DNA from: Bradyrhizobium genosp. L
GTDB taxonomy: Bacteria > Pseudomonadota > Alphaproteobacteria > Rhizobiales > Xanthobacteraceae
Assembly (NCBI RefSeq): GCF_015624485.1
Contig: NZ_CP061378.1
Span: 4,960,001 to 5,024,000, forward strand
Direction: 5' to 3'
DNA: 64,000 nucleotides
Positions 8,421 to 17,265 of this stretch are shown here, piece by piece. The position numbers and the translations under genes are program-made. The notes under the pieces were generated by a model. The model had not been told where the DNA came from. It did not search any database and saw only the letters and a list, made by a program, of their open reading frames with translations. Numbering within the stretch: position 1 is the stretch's first letter; each line of letters starts with the position of its first letter.

Positions 8421-8619
8421 CGCTCTCACACCCGCTGAAGCCGCAACGTCTTTCATTATAGCGATTCCAGCCGACGATGTCGGGGACATGCCAATCTCTG
8501 TCGAGGACGGCCACAAAAGCGTCTGTTCCGTGGCGAACGCCCGCCGCATGCCCTAGCTTGCGCTTCACTGATCCAACGCGGTCGCTGCGGCGGCTCCAAC
8601 AATCCCAGGGAGACCACCG

Positions 8620-9294
8620 ATGGGCGTTCTGCAAGATCCAGCGCTCGAGGCCCGCCTCGCAGGCTTACATCAGTCGAGCGACGGCCAGATCGCGGCGATG
8701 CGGGCCTATTACGAAGCCCGCGGCGCGCGTGCCGACCGCGAGAACGAGGCCGACCGCAAGCAATTCCTAAGCGACAAGCTGGTGGCTCTCGATCGCGACA
8801 AGGCCGAGTTCTGCTACCAGCTCTGCCGCGCGAGCAACGCCTGCCACATCGTCGAGATCGGCACCTCCTACGGGGTTTCGACGCTCTACCTTGCCGCCGC
8901 GGTGCGCGACAATCTGCGCGGGGGCGCGGGAAGCGGCCGGATCATCGGCACCGAACACGAGCCGGCAAAGGCGGCCGCGGCTCGCAAGACCTTTGCCGAG
9001 GCCGGGCTCGACGGGCTGATCGAGCTGCGCGAGGGCGACCTCCGCGAGACGCTGAAGAGCATCGACGTGACCGTCGACTTCCTGCTGGTCGACATCTGGA
9101 TCCCGATGGCGCGGCCGGCGCTGGAACTGGTGTTCCCGCATCTGCGGCCCGGCGCCATCGTGATCTGCGACAATACCGAACGGTTTCGCAACGAGTACGC
9201 GGATTATTTCGCCTTCCTCGACACCCCCGCGCACGGCTTCCGCACCATGACGCTGCCGTTCGATGGCGGTCTCGAGCTCTCGGTCCGCGGCTGA
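8620..9294 (+). CDS. Class I SAM-dependent O-methyltransferase-like protein
   Basis: A 224-residue protein with the class I methyltransferase fold. Motif I is IVEIGTSYGVSTLYLA (about residues 77-92), the acidic ribose-binding position is in GTEHEPAK, and DFLLVDIW is the motif IV strand. The layout resembles the catechol/caffeoyl-CoA O-methyltransferase group. The substrate is unknown. It faces the AraC-type gene convergently across only 17 bases and is divergent from the SDR gene. Confidence 0.85.
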   Translation: MGVLQDPALEARLAGLHQSSDGQIAAMRAYYEARGARADRENEADRKQFLSDKLVALDRDKAEFCYQLCRASNACHIVEIGTSYGVSTLYLAAAVRDNLRGGAGSGRIIGTEHEPAKAAAARKTFAEAGLDGLIELREGDLRETLKSIDVTVDFLLVDIWIPMARPALELVFPHLRPGAIVICDNTERFRNEYADYFAFLDTPAHGFRTMTLPFDGGLELSVRG

Positions 9295-9311
9295 TTGGCG
9301 GTCCCGTCGCT

Positions 9312-10343
9312 TCAATCATCGGGCGGGATTGCGGCGCCGACGTATTTCTGGCCGGCGCGCACGTCGCGCGGGGTGAGACCGAACGCACGCCTGAACCGCC
9401 GATTGAAGTAGGACAGATTGTCGAATCCTGTCTCCATCGCGACCTCCGTGATGCTGAGATGCGCATGGGAGGAATCGCCCAGCATCCGGCAGGCGCGGCT
9501 CAATCTCTCGGACGCCACGAATTGCGTGAAGGTTTCGCCGCCTTCTGCGAACAGCAATTGAACATAACGCGGGCTGATCCCGTTCCGGACGGCAACCCTG
9601 TCGATCGACAGATCGCCCCGCAGCAGATTGAGGCGGATGTCCGCCTTGAGAGCCCGCAATCTGGCGAGGCGTATGCCCGTCGAGCGCGCCTCACCCTCCT
9701 CGGACTGCGCCTCGAACATCAAGCCGAGCAGATCGTGGACGTGGGCCACGGCGGCGCGCGCGATGCAATCGCTCTTGATGTCGCGAAGCGCCGGCAAATA
9801 GTGCATCAGAAGATGAAGCGCTTCAGCATTCCGCGGCTGGCACTTCAACAGATCGGGGCTCTGAACATGGCGATCGAGCACCGCCGATGGAACCGAGATC
9901 GTCAGGACCCGCGCCGCGGGACCCAGCTGAAAATATCCCCGGGTGGTGTTGCGGACGAGCGCGCTGGCGCCGACCCGGACATCGGCTTGCAAGGGTGAAA
10001 CCGAAAGCTTTCCTTTCAGCGGTATCGCAACCACGAAATCATCATTGTCGTCGCCGGCGATCAGTTCGGAGGAACGCGTCACCCGAACGGGTGAGCTTTC
10101 GATCGTCACTACGCGCAGCCCCGGAAGGCTCTGAAACTTCGACACGAAGCGAAACCGCGCATCGCCGACCGGCTCGATTTCGAGCTTGGCGCAGGCGCGC
10201 CCCAGAACCTCGCGTGTAAAGGAAATTCGGTCACGGGCGGGAAGTTGATCGCTGTCAAAATGCATAGCCGATGCCGCTTGCGGCGGTTCCAATGCAGGCA
10301 TGCTGCCTCCGGCAATTCCGGAATGGAACTCCCCAAGTTCCAT
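9312..10343 (-). CDS. AraC family transcriptional regulator
   Basis: A 343-residue activator with an N-terminal sensing domain of the AraC-binding-like type (about 60-220) and a C-terminal pair of helix-turn-helix motifs (DIRLNLLRGDLSIDRVAVRN and ITEVAMETGFDNLSYFNRRF), ending with the typical FGLTPRDVRAGQ. The ATG at 10343 (MELGEFHSG) is chosen because frames further upstream lie in the AT-rich divergent promoter region. It is divergent from the cysteine-rich Tat protein and MauE-thioredoxin genes across 235 bases and is a plausible regulator of them; the inducer is unknown. Confidence 0.9.
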   Translation of the reverse strand: MELGEFHSGIAGGSMPALEPPQAASAMHFDSDQLPARDRISFTREVLGRACAKLEIEPVGDARFRFVSKFQSLPGLRVVTIESSPVRVTRSSELIAGDDNDDFVVAIPLKGKLSVSPLQADVRVGASALVRNTTRGYFQLGPAARVLTISVPSAVLDRHVQSPDLLKCQPRNAEALHLLMHYLPALRDIKSDCIARAAVAHVHDLLGLMFEAQSEEGEARSTGIRLARLRALKADIRLNLLRGDLSIDRVAVRNGISPRYVQLLFAEGGETFTQFVASERLSRACRMLGDSSHAHLSITEVAMETGFDNLSYFNRRFRRAFGLTPRDVRAGQKYVGAAIPPDD

Positions 10344-10578
10344 CCCCAATAGACATTGTTTCAATATGAATCGAAGAACTACCCAACGTTGAAATGTATA
10401 AAAACAGCAATCATTCTGCCAGAGATTTCGTTTTTGTCCAACTCTGATTCGTCGTGGTGCAAGTCTCTCGCTGGCATCCGCTGTAGTGGATGAAGCCAGG
10501 CACGGTCGTGCGGATGGTGCCGTTGGTTCATCGACGTCCACCGTCGGTGAAATGAACGAGCGACTGAGAGGGCAGCCC

Positions 10579-12057
10579 ATGTCCCACTGGTTCGACGATC
10601 TGACCAAGGCTCTCTCGAGCGCCAGCATCACGCCGCGCCGCTCCTTCCTGCAGATACTCGGGCTGTCAGCGGCCAACCTCTCGTGGCCGATCGTCTTCAG
10701 CCAGCCGGCCCACGCGCAAGCGGCTGACGATTGTGCCTGGAAAATCACCGGCAACGTCATGTCGCGGGAGTTTGTCGCGACCGAGGGCGGCCTCAGCATC
10801 AAGCGCACCCTGAGTTACGACCGCGCCAAGAAGACGGCGGAAATGCATGGGACGCTGCTCGAAGGTGGCGCGTTGGTTGCGAAGCTCGACATCGTGGCCG
10901 CGCGCGGTGGCGCGGTGACGGCCAATGCGTCCTATGGACCGCGGGTGACGGGTGCCAAGGCGATCGCACTGAAGAGCACCGACGGCAAGGCGTTCACCGG
11001 TCAGCTCGATGGACGCACGGTTCGAAAAGTCGACAAACGCTTGGTCCAGGCCGATGGCACCGATGCGCCGCCGCTGGTTCTGGAACCGACTCTGCGCTCC
11101 GCCTTCCAGAGCCTGCAAAACCGCGCAATCCAGCGTGGCTCCGGGACATGCCGAACCGAGCGCACCCTGCACCCACATGACCCCAATAACCCGGGCCCGG
11201 GCTCCGACTGGTACGAGCCTGCGGGCGTCAGTTGGGTGTCCTGTCAGAACTGCCAGGATGGCTGCTATTCGACGTACCAGGACACAGCCCTCTCCTGGAG
11301 CTGCTACTTCCTCAGCCTGGTCTGCGAAGCCGAAGCCATCGCGCAGTGGAGTATCTGCATGGGCCTGTGCGAACTTCCCGGCAACGGGTGCTTGCCCGTT
11401 CCCTGCGGCTCGTTCACGACCTGCGCCCCCGGCGATACCTGCTTCAGCTACAAGGACGGGCGGCTGTGCTGCTCAGCGCCAAGCGCGATCTGCAACAATG
11501 TGTGTTGCGGCAAGGACGTGGCGACCTGCGCCCCGAATGGCTCGTGCGGATGCCCGACCGGCGAGCTTCAATGCGGCAACAAATGCTGCGACGGCAAGAC
11601 GCAGATCTGCTCGAACGGCCTCTGCTGCCCGAAAGGCCAGCTCAATCACAACGGCAAGTGCTGCGCCGAATCCAGTCTTTGCGGCAAGGTCTGTTGCGAT
11701 GAGCTTGCGACCTGCGGCGATCCCAAGAAGGGAATCTGCTGCCCATTCGAGACAACCTTCTGCGCCGGCAAATGCTGCGATCAGAACCAGGTCTGCATCA
11801 ACGGCAGTTGCTGCCCGAAAGAGCGCAGTTGCGGCGGCGTCTGCTGCCCGTCCGGCCAAAGGTGCTCAGACCCCGCGAAGAAGACATGCGTCGCATGCCC
11901 GCCGGCGAAGGTGCCCTGTCTGCCGAGTTCCGGCGCCAGCCTGTGCTGCGCCCCCGACGTCGCATGCTGCCCCGGGGTCTGCTGTCAACCGGGCCAGGTC
12001 TGCAATTCGGCCGGCGCAGGAAAATTCGTCTGCGGTCCGCCACAGGTCATCAAGTGA
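10579..12057 (+). CDS. Tat-exported cysteine-rich repeat protein
   Basis: A 492-residue exported protein not matching a family I can name. The ATG at 10579 is preceded by GAGAGGG. A twin-arginine signal is clear: TPRRSFLQILG (arginines 20-21), a hydrophobic stretch and a cleavage site near AHA-QA (about residue 46). Residues 50-185 form a beta-rich domain with almost no cysteine. From about residue 190 on there are some 55 cysteines, including 13 CC pairs, in an irregular repeat of the form CC-x(4-7)-C-x(2-4)-CC with Gly, Lys and Asn between. Tat export implies folding or cofactor loading in the cytoplasm before transport, while so many cysteines imply disulfides or metal sites. The next gene encodes a MauE-thioredoxin fusion, a likely dedicated oxidase or isomerase partner. 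Confidence 0.88.
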   Translation: MSHWFDDLTKALSSASITPRRSFLQILGLSAANLSWPIVFSQPAHAQAADDCAWKITGNVMSREFVATEGGLSIKRTLSYDRAKKTAEMHGTLLEGGALVAKLDIVAARGGAVTANASYGPRVTGAKAIALKSTDGKAFTGQLDGRTVRKVDKRLVQADGTDAPPLVLEPTLRSAFQSLQNRAIQRGSGTCRTERTLHPHDPNNPGPGSDWYEPAGVSWVSCQNCQDGCYSTYQDTALSWSCYFLSLVCEAEAIAQWSICMGLCELPGNGCLPVPCGSFTTCAPGDTCFSYKDGRLCCSAPSAICNNVCCGKDVATCAPNGSCGCPTGELQCGNKCCDGKTQICSNGLCCPKGQLNHNGKCCAESSLCGKVCCDELATCGDPKKGICCPFETTFCAGKCCDQNQVCINGSCCPKERSCGGVCCPSGQRCSDPAKKTCVACPPAKVPCLPSSGASLCCAPDVACCPGVCCQPGQVCNSAGAGKFVCGPPQVIK

Positions 12058-12147
12058 CGTAGCGAGAGCGTGTTCGAGCGAAGTGGAAACCGGTTCGCGT
12101 GAAGAAAATGCGTCAAGAATCAAGAGCTCGGCGAGAGGAATGAAGCC

Positions 12148-13635
12148 ATGTTGTTTCTTCTGGGTGCCAATGTTGCGATCGCTGCGGTCTTCCTGGTGGC
12201 CGGCCTGTCGAAGATCGGACGCCTCGCGCCGTTTCGCGAAACCCTGGCTGCCTTCGCGCTGCCGCCATGGGCGATCAAGCCATTGGCATACGCGCTGCCG
12301 ATCACCGAGATCGTCGTCGCCGCCGGCATGCTCTGGGGTGCAACCGCCTTTTTCGCGGCTGCTGCTGCCGCCGCGCTGCTGGCAAGCTTCAGCGTTGCGA
12401 TTGCGCACAGCCTGAAGGCCGGACGAACACCCGATTGCAATTGCTTCGGGCGACTTCGCGCCGCGCCGATCACATGGAGCACCTGGCGACGCACGACGAC
12501 GCTTGCGGTATGCACCGCAAGCGTTGCCGTCGCCGATCGCATCTATGGGGCACAGGCGGTGGATTGGGCACCTCTCGCCGATCTCACCGCGCAGTCGGGT
12601 GCGGCAATTGCCGCAGGCCTGCTGCTCGCTTTGGTCAGTCTCGTCGTGTTCCAGCTTGCGCGGCAGAACGGCCGGCTGCTGACGCGGATCGAAGCGCTCG
12701 AAGCCCGGCTCGGTCAGCAAGATAGCCCGGCGCCGGCAGCCGACTCGGCTGCGCAAGGGCTTGCGCCGGCGACCCCCGCGCCATTCTTCCAGTTGGAAAG
12801 CACGGATCAGGGACGAGTCAGCCTGCCGTCGCTGCTCGCGGCGGGCAAACCGCTGCTGCTGGTGTTTTCCGATCCCGATTGCGGCCCCTGCGACGCGCTG
12901 ATGCCGGCGATCGCAACATGGCAGCGTGATCTTGCGACCACGCTCACGATCGCGGTGATCAGCCGCGGCAGCCGGGACGCCAACCTGGCGAAGGCAACGA
13001 CCCACGGCCTCAAGCATGTCCTGATCCAGCAGGACCGCGAGGTAGCGGAAGCCTATCTCTGCTTCGGAACGCCCGGTGCCGTTCTGATCGGATCGACCGG
13101 CCTGGTGGCGAGCGCGCTCGCAGCCGGCGGCGACGCCATCGCAGCGCTGGTGGCCCGCGCGTCGGCGGCGCATCGCCCATTCGACGTCGCGAGCAACGCA
13201 GATGCTGGCGCAGACGCGCTGCCCGTTCTGACGCGCGGCATGTTCGCCCCCGAGCTCGAGCTCCGCGATATCGACGGACGGCAGGTTGCCTTGAGAACGC
13301 CGGAACAGACCCTGGTTCTGTTCTGGAATCCGTCCTGCGGCTTCTGCCAGCAGATGCTGCGTGACGTGCTGCAATGGGAGGCGAGCAGCGATGATGCGCC
13401 GCGCCGGGCGCTGCTGTTCGCCTCGGGCACAATCGCGGCGATCCGGGAGATGGGCCTGCGCTCGCAGGTGGTTCATGATCCCGAGTTTCGGTTCGGCCAG
13501 ATGTTCGCGGCGGCCGGAACGCCGTCCGCCGTTCTCCTCGACGCCGACGGGCGCGTCATCTCCGAGATCGCCGCGGGGCGCGCGGACGTCATGGCCCTGG
13601 CCAATGGGTCCGCGGAATTGCAGCGGTTAGCCTGA
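12148..13635 (+). CDS. MauE-like membrane protein fused to two thioredoxin-like domains
   Basis: A 495-residue fusion. Residues 1-135 form a MauE/DoxX-like four-helix membrane domain with the family motif DCNCFG (cysteines 97 and 99). Another membrane helix follows (about 151-171), then a coiled region, then two TlpA/MauD-like thioredoxin domains with redox motifs CGPC (245-248) and CGFC (397-400). In methylamine dehydrogenase maturation MauE and MauD are separate proteins needed to form disulfides in the small subunit; here both functions, with a second thioredoxin domain, are in one chain. A GAGAGG site precedes the ATG at 12148. The gene follows the cysteine-rich Tat protein after 90 bases and presumably makes or reshuffles its disulfides in the periplasm. 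Confidence 0.88.
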   Translation: MLFLLGANVAIAAVFLVAGLSKIGRLAPFRETLAAFALPPWAIKPLAYALPITEIVVAAGMLWGATAFFAAAAAAALLASFSVAIAHSLKAGRTPDCNCFGRLRAAPITWSTWRRTTTLAVCTASVAVADRIYGAQAVDWAPLADLTAQSGAAIAAGLLLALVSLVVFQLARQNGRLLTRIEALEARLGQQDSPAPAADSAAQGLAPATPAPFFQLESTDQGRVSLPSLLAAGKPLLLVFSDPDCGPCDALMPAIATWQRDLATTLTIAVISRGSRDANLAKATTHGLKHVLIQQDREVAEAYLCFGTPGAVLIGSTGLVASALAAGGDAIAALVARASAAHRPFDVASNADAGADALPVLTRGMFAPELELRDIDGRQVALRTPEQTLVLFWNPSCGFCQQMLRDVLQWEASSDDAPRRALLFASGTIAAIREMGLRSQVVHDPEFRFGQMFAAAGTPSAVLLDADGRVISEIAAGRADVMALANGSAELQRLA

Positions 13636-13740
13636 AGCCTTGGCAGGCCGCGAAGTCGCCTTTGTGGAGAGGGCGGAACGAAGAGCAAGCCTCGGACAAT
13701 TCATGTCGCGAGATGGCGAAGCTGCATCCCCACCCCCGCT

Positions 13741-13842
13741 GTCATCGCCCGATTCAATCGGGCGACCCAGTACGCGGCGGCCCATCGGCTCAATCACCGC
13801 GGCCTCTGGAATACTGGATCACCCGCATGCGCGGGTGATGAC
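13741..13842. repeat. Dispersed palindromic repeat, GTCATCGCCCG type
   Basis: Inverted repeat with outer arms GTCATCGCCCG...GACCCAGTA and TACTGGATCACCCG...GGGTGATGAC, each arm itself containing a short hairpin (GCCCGATTCAATCGGGC and ACCCGCATGCGCGGGT). It lies between the convergent MauE-fusion and trmJ genes and could terminate both. Confidence 0.85.
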
Positions 13843-13893
13843 GCTGAGTTAGTGGAAGCTGTATCCACCACCATCCCCAGCGTCGTCCGCGGC

Positions 13894-15093
13894 TTACCGC
13901 CCCGGCTGCATCCCCGCCTCCAGCCGCGCCAGCTCGGCGTCGAGGTCACGCTCGACATCGACCGCCTGCACGTCGATCACCCGGTACTCCCGCGCCTCGA
14001 GCCAGGCGCGGCGCTTGGCGCGGTCGGCGGCGATGGCGTCGCTCTCGTTTGCGTTGACCAGTTCGAGCGCGATCCGCTGCACGAAGGAGACGAAATCGGG
14101 GATGTGGCGGCCGACCGGGGTCTGGCGCTTGAACTGGCCGGCGAAGCGGCGGTCCTTGGTCAGCGCCTGCCACAGGATCCGCTCGGCGTCGGTCGGATTG
14201 CGACGGAGCAATCGGGCGAGCCCGCGCACCGTGCTGGAGTTGTCGGCGGTGGCGCCGCCCTGGCCCTGCTCGGCGAGCAGCGCCCGCAGCCTCGTCGCCT
14301 GGGCGCCGTCGAGCACGCCACCCTTGGCCGGGCCCTTGCGCCCCTCGGCGATCGCCATCACCACCCCATGGAGGGTGTGCATGTCCTGCTTGGTCGGGTC
14401 CATCCGGGTGAAGATGTTGCGCAGATTGACCAGCATGGTCTCGCGCTTCTCGGCCGGCCTCAGGAACTCGACCTTGTCGAGCTCGGCGACCAGATTGTCG
14501 AAGAACGCCTGCATCTGGTGCTGGGAGGCCGGCTCGGATCTTTCAGGCATCGCGAACGGCAGCACGCCCGCGGTCGACAGCTTGAACCACTCATAGCCCA
14601 TCAACAGCACCGCCTGCGCCAGGTTGAGGGAGGCGAAGCCAGGATTGACCGGGTAGGTGATGATGCGGTTGGCGAGCGCGACCTCCTCGTTGGTCAGGCC
14701 GGAGCGCTCCCGCCCGAACAGGATGCCGGCTCCGCCGCCGGATGCGACATGGCGGACGATCTCGCTTGCCGCCCCCTCCGGCCCGACCACCGGCTTGGCC
14801 TGGTCATGGGCGCGAGCGGTGGTGGCGAACACCAGGGTGAGGTCGGCGATCGCCTGCTCGACGGTGTCGAACAGCTCGACCGAACCGATGATATGATCGG
14901 CGCCGGCGGCGGCGCGCTGCGCTGCGACGTTCGGCCAGCCGTCACGCGGGTTGACGATGCGCATGCGGGTCAGCGCGAAGTTTCCCATCGCGCGCGCGGC
15001 CATGCCGATGTTCTCGCCAAGCTGCGGCTCGACCAGGATGACGACGGGACCAGCAAGGTCGTGCCCTGCCTTGGTCTTGTCGGTGCCGGACAT
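13894..15093 (-). CDS. TrmJ-type tRNA methyltransferase fused to a DUF559 nuclease-like domain
   Basis: A 399-residue fusion. Residues 10-170 are a SpoU/TrmH-family SPOUT methyltransferase of the TrmJ type (2'-O-methylation of tRNA), with VILVEPQLGENIGMAARAMGN, the SAM-site segment GILFGRERSGL and the knot segment NPGFASLNLAQAVLLMGYE. A helical linker containing the usual TrmJ tail (to about 260) follows. Residues 290-395 match the DUF559 domain, a restriction-endonuclease-like (Vsr-related) fold: NPTDAERILWQAL, RFAGQFKRQTPVGRHIPDF, ALELVN and RAWLEAREYRVIDV. The usual ELDGxQH is replaced by ELVNANE, so nuclease activity is doubtful. Known TrmJ proteins end near residue 250. Both halves are in frame with no sign of a sequencing join. 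Confidence 0.88.
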   Translation of the reverse strand: MSGTDKTKAGHDLAGPVVILVEPQLGENIGMAARAMGNFALTRMRIVNPRDGWPNVAAQRAAAGADHIIGSVELFDTVEQAIADLTLVFATTARAHDQAKPVVGPEGAASEIVRHVASGGGAGILFGRERSGLTNEEVALANRIITYPVNPGFASLNLAQAVLLMGYEWFKLSTAGVLPFAMPERSEPASQHQMQAFFDNLVAELDKVEFLRPAEKRETMLVNLRNIFTRMDPTKQDMHTLHGVVMAIAEGRKGPAKGGVLDGAQATRLRALLAEQGQGGATADNSSTVRGLARLLRRNPTDAERILWQALTKDRRFAGQFKRQTPVGRHIPDFVSFVQRIALELVNANESDAIAADRAKRRAWLEAREYRVIDVQAVDVERDLDAELARLEAGMQPGR

Positions 15094-15411
15094 CTCACTT
15101 CACTTTCTGATTCAACATCTGAAGATTCTGATTCAACTTCGGAGGCAGCTGAATCAAAGTCTCATGCGAACGGCCTGGGACCGGCTCTGCGCCGGTTTTG
15201 CCCACAGGCAATTTCTCCAAGGAGATAACAGGGTTAGCGGCGTTTGCGAATCCTCGATAGGAATCTCAGACGCGTTGGCATCGGGCCGCGCTTCGCACTG
15301 TTCCTTGCGCGCGCTTCGCCCTCGGATAGGCTATCAACCACAACCAAAGCGAAGCTGTAAAGGCACGCTTCAGACGCCGGTTTAACGGCGAAACGAGCTG
15401 GGGAGACGACG
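15094..15411. other. Divergent intergenic region between trmJ-DUF559 and the hydrolase gene
   Basis: No gene seen in 318 bases. The part nearest trmJ contains two direct copies of CTGATTCAA (15115-15140 region) and an inverted copy (CTGAATCAA), which may bind a regulator. On the plus strand a hairpin ACCGGC-tctgc-GCCGGT followed by TTTTG (15180-15200) resembles a weak terminator or attenuator ahead of the hydrolase gene. Confidence 0.4.
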
Positions 15412-17139
15412 ATGCGGGGCAGGTGGACACTGGCGATACTGGGCGCGGTGCTGATCGTGGCAGGCGGGCTGCTCGCCCATTTCACCCAGACCGCCGGCGG
15501 CATCCGGATCGAGGATGTCAGGTTCAAGGGCGCCAAGGGCAACACCATGAGCGCCCTGCTCTACATCCCGCCGAATGCGACGCCGCAGCTCCCGGCACCG
15601 GGCATCCTCGCGGTCCACGGCTACATCAATTCGCGCGAGACCCAGGACGGCTTTGCCATCGAGTTCGCCCGCCGCGGCTATGTCGTGCTGGCGCTCGACC
15701 AGACCGGCCACGGCTACAGCGACCCGCCCGCCTTCGCCAACGGGTTCGGCGGTCCCGATGGCCTCGCCTATCTCCGCAGCCTCGAGATCGTCGACAAGGA
15801 CAATATCGGGCTCGAGGGCCATTCGATGGGCGGCTGGACCGTGCTGGCGGCGGCCGCAGCTCAGCCGAACGATTACAAGTCGATGGTGCTGGAGGGATCG
15901 TCGACCGGCAAGCCGTTCGCCGCCGAGGGCACGCCGAGTTGGCCGCACAATGTCGCGCTGGTGTTCGCCCAGTATGAAGAGTTCTCCACCCTGATGTGGG
16001 GCGTCGACCTCGCGCGCGACGTCACGGCGAGCCAAAAACTCTGGGCGCTGTTCGGCGCCAAGGCTGCGATCGAACCGGGCAAGGTCTATGGCGATCCGGC
16101 CGCCGGCACCGCGCGGGTGCTGTACACCCCGGCGATGACCCATCCGGCCGAGCACATCTCGTCCGAGGCGATCGGCTACAGCCTCGATTGGTTCGCGAAG
16201 ACGTTGAAGGGTGGCACGCCCCGCCCGGTCGACGACCAGATCTGGTTCCGCAAGGAAATCGGCACCCTGGTCGCGCTGGTTGGCTTCGTGGCGCTGGTCA
16301 TCGGCACCTTCGACGGACTGCTGGAGGCGGCGATGTTCTCGCGCCTGCGGCTGCCGGCGGTCGCTGACGGCACCATGCCGCCGCACGCGGCGGCGGCCGG
16401 CCGAAAGTGGACCGCGGCCTTCATCCTGTCGGCCTTCATCCCGGCGCTGACCTATTATCCGGCGTTCGCGCTCGGCGGCACGTTCGTGACGCCGTCCGCG
16501 TTCCTGCCGCAGGGCATCACCAACCAGATCCTGGTCTGGGCGATCATCAACGGCCTGATCACGCTGGCGCTGATGCGGTTCGCACCGAAGCGCGCCAGCC
16601 GGGCCGGCCTCGTCGGCCAGTCCCTCGTGATCGCGCTGGCCTCGGTCGCGGTCGGCTATGCCGCGCTGTGGCTCGTCGACTTCGCCTTCAAGATCGACTT
16701 CAGGTTCTGGATCATCGCGCTGAAGTTGATGAGCGCGAAGCAATTCCTCATCTTCCTGATCTATCTGATTCCGTTCACGGCGTTTTTCGTCGTGGCGCTG
16801 CACGTGCTGCACCGGAATTTCTCGACCATGGAGGCGCCGCGCGGCGCGCTTTATCTCACCAATATCCTGGCGCTGACGCTCGGTTTCATCGTGTTGCTGG
16901 TGCTGCAATACGGCACGCTGTGGCTGACCGGAAAACTGTTCAACCCGATCCCCGACCCCGGCTTCGTGCCGCTCTCGACCATCGTCGCGATCCAGTTCGT
17001 GCCGCTGCTTGGGATCGTCGCCGTGATCGCGACCTTCACTTGGCGGCGGACCGGATCGAGCCTGCCCGGCGCCCTGATCGCGGGCCTGTTCGTGACCTGG
17101 TACATCGTGGCCGGAACGGCCACACAGGCGGCATTTTAG
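15412..17139 (+). CDS. Alpha/beta hydrolase fused to a polytopic membrane domain
   Basis: A 575-residue protein: an N-terminal membrane anchor (about 5-25), an alpha/beta hydrolase domain (about 35-285) and a C-terminal region with roughly eight further membrane helices (285-575). The hydrolase part shows an oxyanion strand GILAVHGYINS, the nucleophile elbow LEGHSMGGW (serine 138) and a probable catalytic histidine near MTHPAEHI. Substrate is unknown; esters or lipids at the membrane are possible. The start at 15412 follows GGGGAGA. It is transcribed alone toward icd. Confidence 0.85.
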   Translation: MRGRWTLAILGAVLIVAGGLLAHFTQTAGGIRIEDVRFKGAKGNTMSALLYIPPNATPQLPAPGILAVHGYINSRETQDGFAIEFARRGYVVLALDQTGHGYSDPPAFANGFGGPDGLAYLRSLEIVDKDNIGLEGHSMGGWTVLAAAAAQPNDYKSMVLEGSSTGKPFAAEGTPSWPHNVALVFAQYEEFSTLMWGVDLARDVTASQKLWALFGAKAAIEPGKVYGDPAAGTARVLYTPAMTHPAEHISSEAIGYSLDWFAKTLKGGTPRPVDDQIWFRKEIGTLVALVGFVALVIGTFDGLLEAAMFSRLRLPAVADGTMPPHAAAAGRKWTAAFILSAFIPALTYYPAFALGGTFVTPSAFLPQGITNQILVWAIINGLITLALMRFAPKRASRAGLVGQSLVIALASVAVGYAALWLVDFAFKIDFRFWIIALKLMSAKQFLIFLIYLIPFTAFFVVALHVLHRNFSTMEAPRGALYLTNILALTLGFIVLLVLQYGTLWLTGKLFNPIPDPGFVPLSTIVAIQFVPLLGIVAVIATFTWRRTGSSLPGALIAGLFVTWYIVAGTATQAAF

Positions 17140-17265
17140 GTGAAAAGATGGGCGGAAACTGCATGACCGGTGCGCTTCCGCCCGCCCCCGGGCGGTGCTA
17201 TAGCGCGGTGATTATTCCACGTTAGCCCGTCAAAAGCGCGCTGTTCCCAAGAGGGCCTCTCCGTC

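Noticed and set aside
17178..17195. A 7-bp hairpin before icd as a terminator of the hydrolase gene.
   Set aside because: No T tract follows; a promoter-like TATAGC box comes directly after, so it was left as part of the icd leader.
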